Below, piece after piece: positions 24,657-36,824 of a stretch of DNA of 64,000 bases. Below the pieces are notes generated by a model. The model saw nothing but the letters and a program-made list of their open reading frames with translations, did not search any database and was not told the DNA's origin. Source of the stretch: Platynereis dumerilii (Eukaryota; Annelida; Polychaeta; Phyllodocida; Nereididae); NCBI GenBank assembly GCA_026936325.1, contig JAPTHN010000114.1:930001-994000 (forward strand), given 5' to 3'. The translations under genes and the position numbers were made by a program. Within the stretch, counting starts at the first letter, position 1, and every line of letters begins with the position of its first letter.

Positions 24657-25521
24657 TTATATTAAGACATCATCTAATGCATCTGTCAATGGCTGCTCGG
24701 CCAATTCGCGAAAAAGATCTCTGGCAATACCACGAACAGGCGGAATAATTGTCCGCTGCAGGTCCGGACTGAGGAAAAAAATTATCTTCCGGATATCCTG
24801 ATGGAACCCTGGAGCCTCTTCTGGATCAGCTGGGAACCCTGGAATATCCTCACCCAGAACAGCTTCTATCTGCAAAGGACAACAATCCATCATCAACTCA
24901 TCATGACCCATTGTCAAGGCTTTTAGCCTTACACACTCTAAAAAATTTCAGACAAAATTGGTTTTTTAGATTCAAAAAGTTTTTTTTGAAAAACCAAATT
25001 TCAATGCAAAAAACCATGTTGGTTTGGCATTGAAATTTGGTTTTTCAAAAAACCATTTTGAATCTAAAAAATCAATTTTGTCCCGACATTTTTTAGAGGG
25101 CTGGGGTCTGCCTCAATAGTCAATGTTAGAGAATAAATGCTTGATATCATTATAATCTTTTCTTACTTTTTCGTAAGTATGTATTTCATGTATAACTAGC
25201 CTTATATTTTCTCTGTTGAAAATAAACATAAAGTCTCAGTCCGACTGTCCAAGTTGCATGTTGTTGAAATATTACTTTTAATAATACGATTCTGCTGATG
25301 CTAAGAAATGTCACATGAATGGGTTATCATGAAAAGAAGTCATCTGTATTAACCAAAATCAAAATTTCAAAACACGGCCATTCAACATCAGATTTAAAAC
25401 ACCAATTACATTACAAGTGCCGTAGATGAACAGTTGATGATAAAGTTAAAACTCATTCACAAACCTGCATTACTGCAATGGAGATGCAGATCAGAGCAAT
25501 GGCAAGTTTCATCGACATCAT
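24657..25521 (-). CDS. Peptide gene 3: same precursor family, cysteine-free mature peptide (89 aa)
   Basis: Exon 1 (25521 to 25465) encodes MMSMKLAIALICISIAVMQ. Exon 2 (24869 to 24657) follows a CTTTGCAG acceptor and gives a propeptide IEAVLGEDI, PGFPADPEEAPGF, HQDIRK and a 42-residue C-terminal part. That part has no cysteine. It begins IIFFLSPDLQ and continues as likely amphipathic helix (GIARDLFRELAEQPLTDALD). Signal and propeptide are clearly homologous to genes 1 and 2, so the mature region was replaced or has diverged completely. The gene is crowded by insertions: a 413-bp element 48 bases upstream of the ATG, a 167-bp foldback in the intron, and an 892-bp element in the trailer. Whether it is still expressed is open. 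Confidence 0.78.
24934..25100. mobile_element. Foldback MITE (167 bp) with CACTCT ends, in intron of peptide gene 3
   Basis: Near-perfect inverted halves: CACTCTAAAAAAT at left, ATTTTTTAGAGGG at right, with AAAAACCAAATTTCAATGC and its complement flanking an 18-base centre. It would form a long hairpin. End sequence resembles the CACT-ended elements at 10515-13701 and 39148-39466. Confidence 0.75.
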
Positions 25522-25568
25522 GTTTGAATTACTTCGACTCCGCCAAGATGACAATTGACTTATTATTA

Positions 25569-25981
25569 GGGACCGTTCAGAATTTATGACTGGGGGGGGT
25601 GGGAGTTTTACCAGAACTTCCCGTCAAAAATTGATACCCCCCCTCTTGAGATTCATGCGGATTTTTAGTACCCCACCCCTAGGTTTCATGCATATTTTTA
25701 GTACCCCCCCTCAACATATAAATGAATACACACATATTTACTCTTATATATATGGTCAGGCGTACAGATTCGCGCCATTTCGCGGACTTTTGCGCGTAAA
25801 AAAGCACAGATAAAGTTAATTTATGCGGGTTTTATAACATTTTTTCTTTGTTAAAATTTCTTACCCCCCCTTGGAAGTGTTGTCAAAAATTAATAACCCC
25901 CCTTGAAACACGTGTGAAAAGTTAGTACCCCCTCGGCCAAAACTCCCACCCCCCCCCCAGTCATAAATTCTGAACGGTCCC
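25569..25981. mobile_element. PIF/Harbinger-like MITE (413 bp) at the promoter of peptide gene 3
   Basis: Inverted ends GGGACCGTTCAGAATTTATG with a G/C run next to them; TTA flanks both sides (25566-25568 and 25982-25984). A 3-base TTA duplication and G-rich ends fit PIF/Harbinger. Inside, the words TTAGTACCCC and AAAATTGATACCCC are repeated. No coding frame of note. Confidence 0.75.
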
Positions 25982-26327
25982 TTACTGAATATATTGAGAA
26001 AAAAGACTGGACAACATCAGGCTTTCATAATATTTCACTTTTGACAAAAGTAATAGTTTGGAATACTGCAACTTTCATTATAAGAATAATAAATTCTGTT
26101 AGGTATAATATTTAAATCAAGAAAAAATGTGTCATTATTTGTTCTTTGTCATTCTCAAGCATGTCATTGTATATTTTAGGATATCTACAAGAAATGCTAT
26201 TTCTTGCATGTTCGAGTCTTACAGCGGGAACCCTCAGTTGACCAAGTTGTCTTGTATTATAAGAATGGGAAACTCATTTTACCGTTGATAGTTGGTTAAA
26301 ATAATGAGGCAGTAAATTTTGCATAGA

Positions 26328-26520
26328 TTAGTACACATATTTTAAAATACCCAGTGCGCACATGTCCCCAAATGTAAGAATTTTCTCACTTTTGAACAGG
26401 ATGCTGGTGTGAGCACTATATTTGGCAATTCTTATAGCTTTCTTTTGTAACCTAATTAAGATTTTAGATTTTTGATTCCATACAGTGAGACCATAGTTTA
26501 GGTTGCCTGGTTGCCGTGGA
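26328..26520 (-). mobile_element. Small LINE fragment (reverse-transcriptase C-terminal part)
   Basis: The minus-strand frame reads NYGLTVWNQKSKI, then LQKKAIRIAKYSAHTSILFK, then EKILTFGDMCALG. This is the motif series after the catalytic domain of CR1/L2/Jockey-type elements. Sequence further downstream decays beyond recognition. Confidence 0.65.
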
Positions 26521-26529
26521 ATCGGCGAA

Positions 26530-28130
26530 AACATGTGTTCGCGAGTGCATTGACGTTGCCTAGGCCAGCTGTTGTTTGTGTTTTGGAAAATTGGTATAGG
26601 GGACTCTCCCCTACACCAATTAACTTCAAGTGCTCAGTGTGGAAAGAGTATAGTGCTATGAAGCTAAAGACTGGCCAGAAAGATGAAGATTTCAACAAGA
26701 GATGAAATATGTTGTACTATTGTGTTGTGCACAAAGTTTGATATGTAAGATTGAACACTATAATAACTGGAACAATGCTATCAAATAATGATCCCTAGAT
26801 AAATTGAGGACATTCATGTTGCTTATTGTGATTTAAGGTGGCTCGCTACCCATGAAATTACGTCACCTGCACATATTTCCGCGCAGCCAGGCAGGCCCTA
26901 TCTATCGTAACGTCACCACTGTGCTGTCACTGCTTCAAGATCTTTTTTCAATTTTGAGAATTTCATGCGTCGGCCGCTTCGTTTTACATTTGCGCCACTT
27001 CTACTGGGGCTAGAGACTTCTCGTTTTGAGCATTAGATGCGCTATGAAAAATACTATAATCCGACGGACTTTCAGCTCTCTACTCCTAGTAGAATATTTC
27101 TGCAGGCGATTTTAGACAAGCATGTCGAAATTCTCAAAAATGACTCTGTAACCTAAATAAATTTCTAGATCAATTTCCAGGCCCGTTGGGACGTATGTCT
27201 GTATCATTATATTGTTCCTCACTTTATTTGGAAGCAAATGACAAAGAAATAAAAAATCCTATCCAGTCAATTTTTTTAGCGCTATGGTTCATTAAAAAAT
27301 CTAAATTTTTCAAAATAGAAACTTTTATTCCGAACCCCCAGAAAAGTTATTAAACTAAATATTTCTCTGTTTTTTTAATCAGCTTTTCCATACACGTGTC
27401 TTCTTTAATTCCATGCTTCATTGAGTAACATAGGATGAATGGCCACTGAATGGCAGGGAAAACTTCACAGTAAAAAAATTAAGAAAAAAATTGAGTTTTT
27501 CAGGTTTGCGTTGACTGACTTTCTTTTGCATAACCTCAAATATTTTGAAAGAAAGGCTGGTAGCGACCACTTTCGTTTATATATCCTTGCTATAAACTAT
27601 ATTGTGGATCATTTTAAACTATTTTTAAGAAATCCTATCTTGGAAATTTCACGAGTATCGAGCCACCTTAAGTTTAAAAAGAAAATGCCAAAGCATGGAG
27701 ACGGGACCGCTTGAATGCAAAAAAATACATTTTAAAAGACTCTAAATTATAATTACCTAATTTCTCGAAAGTCATATTTGAATTTAGGTTTGTTCGAAAA
27801 AACAATTGGAGGAAAAAATTGGGAAACTTATTTTTTTTCGAACATTTTTTTTGGAAAATTTCTTTTTTCCAAAATTTTATTCTTTGGAAACAATTATTAT
27901 TTTTTTAATATATTTTTGCGGGAATTTTTTCTTTCTCTTTCGTACATTTCTATTTTTTTCTTTGGAATATTTTTTTTTTTAGAACATTGTGGGTAATTTT
28001 TTTATCGAACATTTTTTAAAAAACACTTTTGGTAATTTATTCTTTTTTTCGAACATTTTAGGTAATATACTTTTTTTTTTGGAAATTTTTGGTAATTTTT
28101 TTTCCGAACATTTTTGGTCGTCATGCGTTA
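26530..28130. other. Gene-free DNA, T-rich low-complexity tract at 27815-28115
   Basis: 26530-27800 holds nothing I recognise. From 27815 the plus strand is very T-rich with a loose repeat of GGTAATTTTTT and CGAACATTTTT, so the long open frames there are composition artefacts. Confidence 0.5.
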
Positions 28131-28134
28131 TGAG

Positions 28135-29135
28135 AAAAAAGTGCCAGGATCATATTATGGGATGTCTGAATCACTTCTTTTGATTGAACCATCTGGTTCA
28201 CTCCTCGCATGTATGCCATAAGGGACCAGACACCTCACTCTGCTCGGTGAGCCGGTGGCTCCGTCCCATCCATTATTTCATTAATTCTTATTTTATTTTA
28301 ACTCTATTGTTTGCATATTTTGTATTTGCATTCCAGAACATTTAATATATATATATATATAAACTGTTAAACTGTCATTATTTTTCCATTCCCGCCCCTT
28401 TTTCTTCAAAGTCAAAGTCAACGAAATTTTACATTGAGTTGGCTCAATCGGACTGTTATAAGTAACTTATTACATAAAATGAACCAGACTAAACTAAAAC
28501 CGTGCATAAAAACAGCGTTAAAACGTTACATTAAATGATACTTGTGGTAATTAATAACTCAAATAAGAAAGTATGTTCATACAACCTAGGAGGTGGATAT
28601 ATATAGGAAAATCAAGTAAAAAAGCACATACAGCATCTCATGTCACTGTGGTATTTTTCTTGCCGTCTTAACAATTGAATATATTTGCACCTTAGATGCT
28701 TCGCAAATATTTTTCCTGGCTATGCAAATTTTCGAATTTTTGGAAATTTCACGCTTCTCAGAACTGTCACATGATTGGTCGATAAGCATTTTGCGCTACT
28801 TCCTAAATTTCCCAGGAAAAGGCTATAGATGCAACAGAGCGGTCAAGCATGTCAGATATTGTAACAACAACGCACCTTCTCTTGGCACGAAGTGAACATT
28901 TCTCCACTTCACTGAGCATACCACAAACATGTCCCCTGCTGAATAGGAAATTAGTAAATATTTTATTTTTTATGACTAAAGATATCTTTCCCTGGTATTT
29001 GACCATTTCCTCTTACAAATTAAAAACAAAACAACAGGAACTTTTTTAAAATCATATCTCTCATTAAAGTTACATTATTCAGTTTAGTTAAATAATTAAG
29101 TTATTTTATTCAGTAAAGTTATATAATTCAGTAAA
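28135..29135. other. Gene-free DNA with a short tandem repeat at its right end
   Basis: A repeat of ATTCAGTAAAGTTATAT appears about three times at 29080-29140. No gene or known element identified. Confidence 0.45.
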
Positions 29136-29140
29136 GTTAT

Positions 29141-29233
29141 ATCGATAGATAGATGGATAGATAAAAAGGGATAGATAGATAGATAGATGGATAGATAAAA
29201 AGGGATATATTGACAGATAGATAGAAAGGGATT

Positions 29234-29313
<80 letters not shown>

Positions 29314-29315
29314 TT
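29141..29315. repeat. GATA microsatellite, compound
   Basis: A pure (GATA)n stretch occupies about 29234-29313. It is preceded by interrupted GATA/GGATAGATAAAAAGG units. The frames reading YLSIYLSI on the minus strand are products of this repeat. Confidence 0.95.
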
Positions 29316-29319
29316 TTAA

Positions 29320-30770
29320 CAAACAAATATAGCAATACTTGCTCCATTAGAAACTGCTACATATGCCGACCATGAACACAAGCTCCCACCCTCCTATACC
29401 CCACCTTTGCCTCCCCCTCCACCATTTTCATTGAAAATGACTAGAATCTGACAACAGAATGCCCAACTTAACTCTAACTATTTACTACAAAAGTTCATCG
29501 ATCTCGGTCTTGCTCATGAAATGTTATATCTTAAATGAGTTAACAGGGGTTACTTATGATAGCGACTATTGAATTAGGCAAAGTAAGCATCGCTTGTGCT
29601 GATATGTATTTTCAAATTAATGTTTAATGTAGATGTTGTACATAATATTCATATTTGGCTAAATAAAAACTGTTTGTCTGTCTGTCTGTCTAATACAGAC
29701 TACATATAAATTTGAATTCCTTGTAAGAGCTTTCAAATGAATGGTAGCATCAGAAGTTTCCACGATTTTTTGTCAAAATGAACCTAATACGTAATATAAA
29801 AAAAATGTTTATTTCCATTTGAAACCAAATTTACGAAACCCATTGATGCGGATACTCATTTGAAAGCACTTTTAGCAAGGAATTCAAAATACGCAACTAA
29901 TTTTGACATTTATCAATGATAATCATTGGCTTAACTAAGCGAAACAGCGATAATGCAGTAGTTTTTTCAATGGTTCTACCAAAATTGATTCTAACCAGCC
30001 TGAAAAGAATCGGGCTACAAAAAGACGTTATAGTTATGTTCTCAATGCCCAGAGAAGCAATAACACACACTATTTGCATGTATTCTATTCTGTAAGGACC
30101 ATGCAGAAGGCAGCAAATGGCAGAATTGACCGCCATTTGGAAAATTGCTGCCAGTAGTAACCCAAGCTAAATCAGAATTTGTTGTTTTTTTTAAGATGTT
30201 TTTTAAGTGTGTACCAAGTTTCATTCTGTTGTGTATAAATGTAAATTTTTTTTATGCTGGTTCCATTGGGCAGTAAGAAAAGATGTATTATGGCATATCT
30301 TTAGCCATTAATACCAGCAGTTTACTGGGCACCCCATACTGAAAAGTGTCAACACAAGTTCACCTCAGCCTTTAGTGATATAAAGTGGAGCACTAGGAAA
30401 TAACTTATCATTGCAAATACTTCAAGTTGTTGCATTTATGTCAAAATACACCTGCCATTTCGGAAATTGATGATTGATCCACCAAGAATTATTCTAGTGT
30501 TATTTAAGCTGCAGGTGAGTTGTCATGATTGATATAGACAAGTGGACGACACCTGTCATGTGACCAGGATATGCACTGCTGCTGCTTTTTTCAGAGATAT
30601 AAACAGGGCCGCTGAAGCTCGAAATTTTGTCGTACATGCCGTACATTTTCGGAATGTCAATAAGTGGAGTAGAAGTGTGTCAAATTTGCCTGAGAAGTTT
30701 GGAAGTGGAGGGCGTGGTTTCTTGTTCTTACATTAGGCCTATATGAGGATTCAAACTCTATATTTAGGAA
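29320..30770. other. Gene-free DNA with a possible retroposon tail
   Basis: At 29605-29695 a segment ends in (TGTC)n after AAATAAAAACTGTTT, which resembles a LINE/SINE 3' tail. Otherwise nothing recognised. Confidence 0.35.
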
Positions 30771-30775
30771 CAAGT

Positions 30776-30860
30776 CGTATGGCTCGCCCAGTGGCGAAGC
30801 AGGTAGAGTGCTTGCCTTCCACCCCACTGGCCAGGGTTCAATTCCAGGTTAGGCCACAAA
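30776..30860 (+). mobile_element. tRNA-derived SINE head
   Basis: GGCGAAGCAGGTAGAGTGCT (A box) then GGGTTCAATTCC (B box) at tRNA spacing. Acceptor-stem pairing is poor, so it is not a working tRNA gene. The 3' limit is not defined. Confidence 0.6.
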
Positions 30861-30864
30861 AAAT

Positions 30865-32170
30865 ACTTTATTTATGAATTTAACAAACTACTTTATATTT
30901 TCTAGTATAATGTTTAAATTTATAGATATGTTTATCAAATAAAAGGGCTACTTGTAAAAGATAATGTTTTTTTTTTTCACATTTTAAAGATATCATTGCT
31001 ACAACCAGCATATCTTTTTTTTAAAAAGATTTTCTTGTTACATCCCTGCCTGTTATTGACTGGGGAGATTACTTTTTCATAAACGTGTATAGTGGAGAAC
31101 TGGGGACTTTTTTCCCCCATCTCTGGGGCCCAATAAAGAACTTTTTTTTAGACGTGCATAATACAGTGCATTTTTTATAAATATTGCTTTGTTTTTATGA
31201 AAAAGAAGGGGACTATAGAATTTTTACTGGCAGTGTTAAAATAAAAATCATATTCTGTGTGGTGGACTTCTAAAAAAAAAGAATTATTAATTTAGAAACA
31301 AATATTTCAGGATGTCCCACTCTCCAAATAAATAATTATGTCCACCTTTTCCTTAAAATTAATAATTCCAATTGAGGAAATTCAGAAGTCAGTTACCTGA
31401 ATATCTAATGGTAACCACGTAAATTAGAGCATGCATGAGAAGGAAGGTTTACTCACTGTAAAACTTTGGTGTAGGTCGACAAAATTATAGATGCTTGCTT
31501 ATTTGTCGACAATCAAGAATCGAAGAATCACTCTCTTAATTAACCTTATTAATTTATGAGATTCAAAACATTTGTTGGCATTTTCCATGATTTCTCTGTT
31601 GAGATCGAACTCAAAAAGTAGTAGATACTGTACTTAAGTATTTTTAAAGGTACTGGTTTGTGAGCTTCACAAGCAGCTAGTGGTGTATTTTAAAAAAAGG
31701 AAGCTGCATGTTGTCGTGAGTTTGTCAAACGTCTGTACTGATGACGTGAAAAGTTTAGTTCTAAATATAAATGATGTAGCAGCTCCTTCATTGTTGCCCT
31801 ATGGTTAAAAAAAAATATATATATATAGAGTTTTATTGGACAAGGGAATGTCAGCAAGATACATGTGTCATGTTAATAAATAAAAACATCAAATAAGAAA
31901 ATAAGTATGTACAAAATATATAGTCAAAGTTACTGAAAATCATTCAAACACTTCCAAAAAAGATACTCTTCTACTAAAGTAGGTTTCTTGCTTTGGGACT
32001 ACTCAGGCGTGTCAACCAGGTTACTGTAATTTTGTGTCTTCCATTTTAACAGTGGTCAAGCTCAACCGACCTTCCCTTCAGCCTTCAGGCAACAACAATC
32101 ACAGTTCGTAACAACAGCATGCTTGGGCAGCCATCCCTGACCAGGAAAACCCACTGCTATAGAAACTCCA
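30865..32170. other. Upstream of the VWA/thrombospondin-repeat gene, nothing recognised
   Basis: AT-rich DNA with homopolymer runs. No exon or repeat family identified. Confidence 0.4.
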
Positions 32171-32176
32171 CCTCTG

Positions 32177-32210
32177 ATTGGTTAATATATTTCTGTATTT
32201 TGCTATATAA
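32177..32210 (+). promoter_or_regulatory. Promoter of the VWA/TSR gene: CCAAT and TATA boxes
   Basis: An inverted CCAAT box (ATTGG, 32177-32181) lies 23 bases upstream of TATATAA (32204-32210). Transcription should start near 32235-32240. A non-coding exon 1 ends at 32320 with AAG followed by a GTGAGT donor. Confidence 0.65.
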
Positions 32211-33361
32211 ACCTCAAAATATCGCAACTCCAGCATCACTTGAAGAGCGTCACCTCTCAAGATTTTTCTTATCTGAAGAAGCTTTCAGGTTATCAACTGA
32301 ATCTGATTATTTTCAATAAGGTGAGTGCATTTAATGATAACACATTATCTAGCTCAGCAGTTAATACTATTTCATATTCAAATAAAGTAAAGGTAAACAT
32401 TACTGAAGATATGGCAAGTTATTTCAATGATGTTTATTTTTCAGGAAACCGACTTTTTTCTCTAAATTAAGCTAATACGTAAATTTAATGATTACTTTCA
32501 AAAATTGATATTTCTATTTTTAAAAGTGTTGTAATTATTTTTCACCAAAGATCCATTTACGTATGTTGCTTATCAATTTTCATTTCAATATTAAGTCAGA
32601 AAATAAAATAACTTTTACCTTTGAAGCATCTCTCAAGAACATGCTTGTGTATTTTAAAAAGTATAATAATCATAGTTTTTTTCAATGAACTGTTGCATCA
32701 TGAGTTTAAGAGAAAACTGAAATATATAAAATCTCACATAAAATGCACTTAGAATTAACCACCTAAACATCGCCTAGCTGAATATAGCCAAACTGAGTAC
32801 AAATGAACAAAACTGAAGGTTACTTTTTTTAATGAAGCCAGTCAGCCAGAAAAGAAAAAACTTCAAAAGTGGCTAATTAAAGTCATTATGATATTGAAAA
32901 ACACCAATCTGAGTCAGTCCGGAGTAACTGTAAACAGGATACTTTTTCATTTTCGATCTTGGAGCAATGACAGAAATTACATTCATTACAAATTTGTACT
33001 ATAAGAAGACAATAGAATGGACCCCTCCTTTGATTAAAAAAATATATGAATATGTATATATATATAATATATTATAACACCAAAAATGACTATTTCATGC
33101 TGTAGAGAGAAAATCCAATAAAGCTTCTACAATGAGATATTATTTACAATGTGTGTGTTAACTAAATCTTTAATAATATTTAGAATAATTATATGTAAAT
33201 ACGGTTTTTTAATTTTGTCTATTATGTATGTTAATTTTATCTGAAATGACATGAAAAAAGATGGTAACAACAAGTTGATATCTTACTCCTGATTTTCCTT
33301 ACTCTTTACCTCAACTGCATTTATTGTTTTTTTACTTTCAGAGACAACTACAAGACACAAA

Positions 33362-36300
33362 ATGGCCTACATCATTCAGTCCTCATTGCTTGTTGTCTTG
33401 CTGATGGTTCTGGGAAGCTATGGTCAGGATAACGCGGGCGCAAGACTTGCAGTTGGGGATGCCGATGAGCGAAGAATACCATATCATCCATGCAGATGTA
33501 AGTGTGTATATTCAATAATTATACAATAACATCTTTTTTGGAGGGCATTATGGGGTTTTAATCACTTATGGCCAATGGGCCGAAATCATTACCTTAATTC
33601 CCGAGCTGCTAGGCTAAGGCATTAAACGATTTCTGTCCGAGAGCGAATCCCAAATATCAAATAACCTTCCACATTGTGTCTGGTTCTTTGAAAAACCTAT
33701 GGATAAAAGTTCTTTTGTCTTAGTATATCTTTGGCCAAGCAGTTGCTAAGAAGACTTGGAATATTGCAAAGAATTTACATTTGCAGTTTCCAAGTTCTGA
33801 CTCTTTTAAGAGGTGTGCGTTTTTAAGTGTGAGCAGTTTATTTGATTAAGCAGCACAGGAAAAGTTGCATGATATATTTATTTAGGTTTCTTCCCTTGTC
33901 TTTCGTGCTTTGTTTCAAAAGAAATCGCATAAAGTTCACATATAAATTTACAGACATATATTATATAGATAGTGGATGGTGAGGCGACCAATATCGAGTT
34001 TTATTGGCCAAAGCAGTAATATTGGTCGAGGCCGTATTTTACAAATATCGTAAGACTGAAAATTGTGGTGCATCTGGAGGACTCCTGCTCTCTCTCCCAC
34101 TTCATCAATCAACCCTCCTGAGTGCAGAGCTAGGCTTAGATGTGCACTTGCCATATCTATCTATTTAATATCTATAAATTCAGATTAAAAATATAATAGA
34201 GTCGCTCAACAAACTTGTCCTTTTGTCCTCCAATTGCAGATTCCTGGGGGAGATGGGGTCCATGGACTCAATGCAGTGCCACATGCGGAAAAGGATACCA
34301 AGTGCGCACGCGCCAATGCTTCAAGAGGTGTGACTTTCCTGTTGCACGTGATGAACTAGTCGCAGCAGATCGCAAAGGTCAGTTAGGCCGAGTGAGTGCA
34401 CAAATTCCACTAGGCACTGTCGCTTCATCCAGATATTGCAGTCCAGGTTCTGCCATAGAACGACGCGAATGTTGGGGCGCAGGTAAGAGCTTTCTCAAAT
34501 TTAACATTGACTTTTGAAATTAACAAATGTTCTTTTTTAATTGAACATTCACATATCCTCTTCAATAACTCAGAGAATTATGATACTATTGGTCCATTAC
34601 AAAATGTAGATTTTCAAAGTTGAAAGTTAGCTGTGAAAAAATTGCTGATTTTACCAGTTTGAAAAGTCATGTGTTAAAAAACAACTTCTCCATGTTGCCT
34701 TTAGGTGCATTTACTGTTTCGAAGAGTCAACTGTAAATGGAATCTACAGAATTTATAGATTTGAAAAGTCACCTGTAAAGGAAAACTACAGAATTTGCAG
34801 ATTGAAAAGTCAGCTGTTAGAAAATAAACTATCTATGCTGTTTTGAAGTCCATTGCCTTATAGAAATTGAAAGTGTCCCAATGTCTCTTACCAATTGTCA
34901 TATGTAGGTATGCCCATCAGATGTGTGCAACCATTATCTCATGATAACTTTTTTCATATTTCAGTGAATGGCGGCTGGTCCAAATGGGGCTGTTGGGGAG
35001 AATGCAAAAATGGAACGCGCCAAAGACACCGAATTTGCAACAATCCTGTTCCAACTGGCTGGGGAAATTACTGTGTGGGAAAGCATACCGAGACTGGTGG
35101 CTGTAAGTGTGGATTGGCATATTGAAGATTGTAAGAAAGACATAAGGCGATGATGCTAATTGTAAAAAAGACATAATTTGAGTCTGAGGAGATGATGCTA
35201 ACGATGTGTTACAGAAATTAATAAATGTCTACAGTCTGTGCCCACCATTTTGACTGGAAATGTTATTGCTCATCATGGCTTGTTTGTTTATTGTCTTTAA
35301 AAAAGCTAGTGGCATAACTTTAACTTGTCCTTAAGTCAATAAATCTTTGTTTATATTCCAGGTGGCTGCCTTGCTGGACAGGATGTCATTTTCGTTATTG
35401 ACCGATCCGGTAGCATCGGTCGAACCAACTTCGACTTGATGGTCAGCCAAGTCAACTCTGTCATCCAACTGCTGGATCTTGATACAGGATCGGGCCCGGT
35501 GAGCAAGGTGCGAGTTGGTATTGAACTGTTCAACCACGGTCAACTTGCTTATCACCATTTGACCAACTTTGCTGTCCCAACTACACCTTACCCCTATAAC
35601 GGAGGAGGCACCAACATTGCGGCAGCTATAACGTAAGTACACATAATGAAGCCATTTTGAAATTTTGTCATTCACAAACTGTTCATGTTTCAAGGGGCGA
35701 ACTGGCCTATGTGGCGGATTGGCAGCTGCAAGGGCCCATTCAAGATTTTAAAAAATAGCCAAGAAGCTTCCAAATCAGGTTTATGGTTTGTGATGTAATA
35801 TTTCTATGCCCCCTCTTGACACGAATTTACCTAATTATATGCTGCATAGGACTCTATTTTCATATTTGTAATAATGCGGAATCATTGCTGATAGTAAGGA
35901 GTCTAAGGACATATATAGGGGCCTGTTAACTTATTTTGTCACGGGCCAGAAATGACGCCATTCTGCCCCTGCATGTTGCCCACCTTGCATTTACATTCAC
36001 AGAGGTACAGTAGTAGTCCAATTATGTCATTTCCAATTACGTTCTTCCAGATTTGCCCACCAAGTAATGTTTACATCGACTAGAGGCGACCGTACCCCAC
36101 ACAATCCAAATACCATGGTTGTGATAACGGACGGACAGTCTGGCAGTCCAATAGCAGCTGCACAAGCGGCTGAAGCTGACGGAATCAAGATCATAGCGGT
36201 CGGTGTCGGCAACAACGTCAACCTCTCACACCTTCGAGGCATAGTCACCGATGTCAGCACCGATCTGTACACCACAAACAACTTCTGCTCGATTGCCGAT

Positions 36301-36444
36301 TATCTGAGGAGGAGGTTCGATTGTAATAGCAACAAGTTTAGAGCAGCGTTAACTCCTTTTCAATGCACCGGGACCGTCTTCAGAACATCGTCTGATGCTG
36401 GATCGGATGGTGGTGAGGAGGAAGCGAGAAAATCGTCTGCATAA
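33362..36444 (+). CDS. Secreted protein with two thrombospondin type 1 repeats and a VWA domain (393 aa)
   Basis: Coding exons 33362-33497, 34240-34482, 34965-35102, 35362-35632 and 36051-36444, all with GT/AG sites and matching phases; a non-coding exon ends at 32320 and the leader resumes at 33342. Residues 1-21 are a signal peptide. The first repeat (from about 46) has W48, W51, W54 and CSATCG, the typical pattern for C-mannosylated tryptophans. The second (127-173) is GGWSKWGCWGEC. The VWA domain (about 179-350) has a complete metal-binding site: DRSGS at 186-190, T256 and D290. Repeats before VWA, with no transmembrane segment, suggest an extracellular matrix or mucus adhesion protein that binds a ligand through a divalent metal. 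No orthologue is named. The polyadenylation signal is at 37017. Confidence 0.92.
33955..34165. repeat. Intronic repeat shared in part with 59640-59700
   Basis: The segment ATCGAGTTTTATTGGCCAAA and following CAGTAATATTGGTCGAGGCC resemble 59645-59695. It lies in the intron before the first thrombospondin-repeat exon; the 59.6-kb copy also lies just upstream of such an exon. Confidence 0.5.
34600..34860 (+). repeat. Degenerate tandem repeat in intron of the VWA/TSR gene
   Basis: A loose unit of about 70 bases built on TTGAAAAGTCA and CTGTAAA/CTACAGAATTT occurs four to five times between exons 3 and 4 of the coding part. Confidence 0.6.
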
Positions 36445-36824
36445 GCGGTTCAGTTTCTGTGATGAATATATGCTGCTGGGCAAAAAAAACAGGACCAACA
36501 GACTTTTTCTTAATTTCAATATGCCTAAATTTTTATTGGAAATACGCAACGACAAAGCTTTAAAAGTGTAAACAAATATTCTTTAATGCCTTGAAAACTT
36601 CCTTGTTTTATTTACAAATCAAGCAATGCAGGGCTCTCCCGGAGTGAAAATTAACGCTATTACGCATTAACTGTTTATATAATAGACATAAATGAATTTA
36701 TCTTCTTAGAATGTGTTAGATAAAAGAAAAATACATCAATGGAAAGGTTTCAATATTTTGTATAAATCTGCCAATGTAAAAGCTTACAGGGTGTGCGTAC
36801 TATTATGATAGCGTTAGACCCAGC

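Noticed and set aside
27778-28183. Phe-rich plus-strand frames
   Set aside because: Explained by a T-rich low-complexity tract.
29096-29347. Long minus-strand frames of repeated YLSI (also 55694-55921, 60192-60479, 61087-61593)
   Set aside because: They are translations of GATA arrays, with no initiation context or flanking exons.
30776-30860. A functional tRNA gene
   Set aside because: A and B boxes are present, but the acceptor and anticodon stems do not pair. The same applies to 14985-15080.
36027-36281. Minus-strand frame overlapping the VWA exon (also 35331-35693)
   Set aside because: Shadow frames opposite well-supported coding exons.
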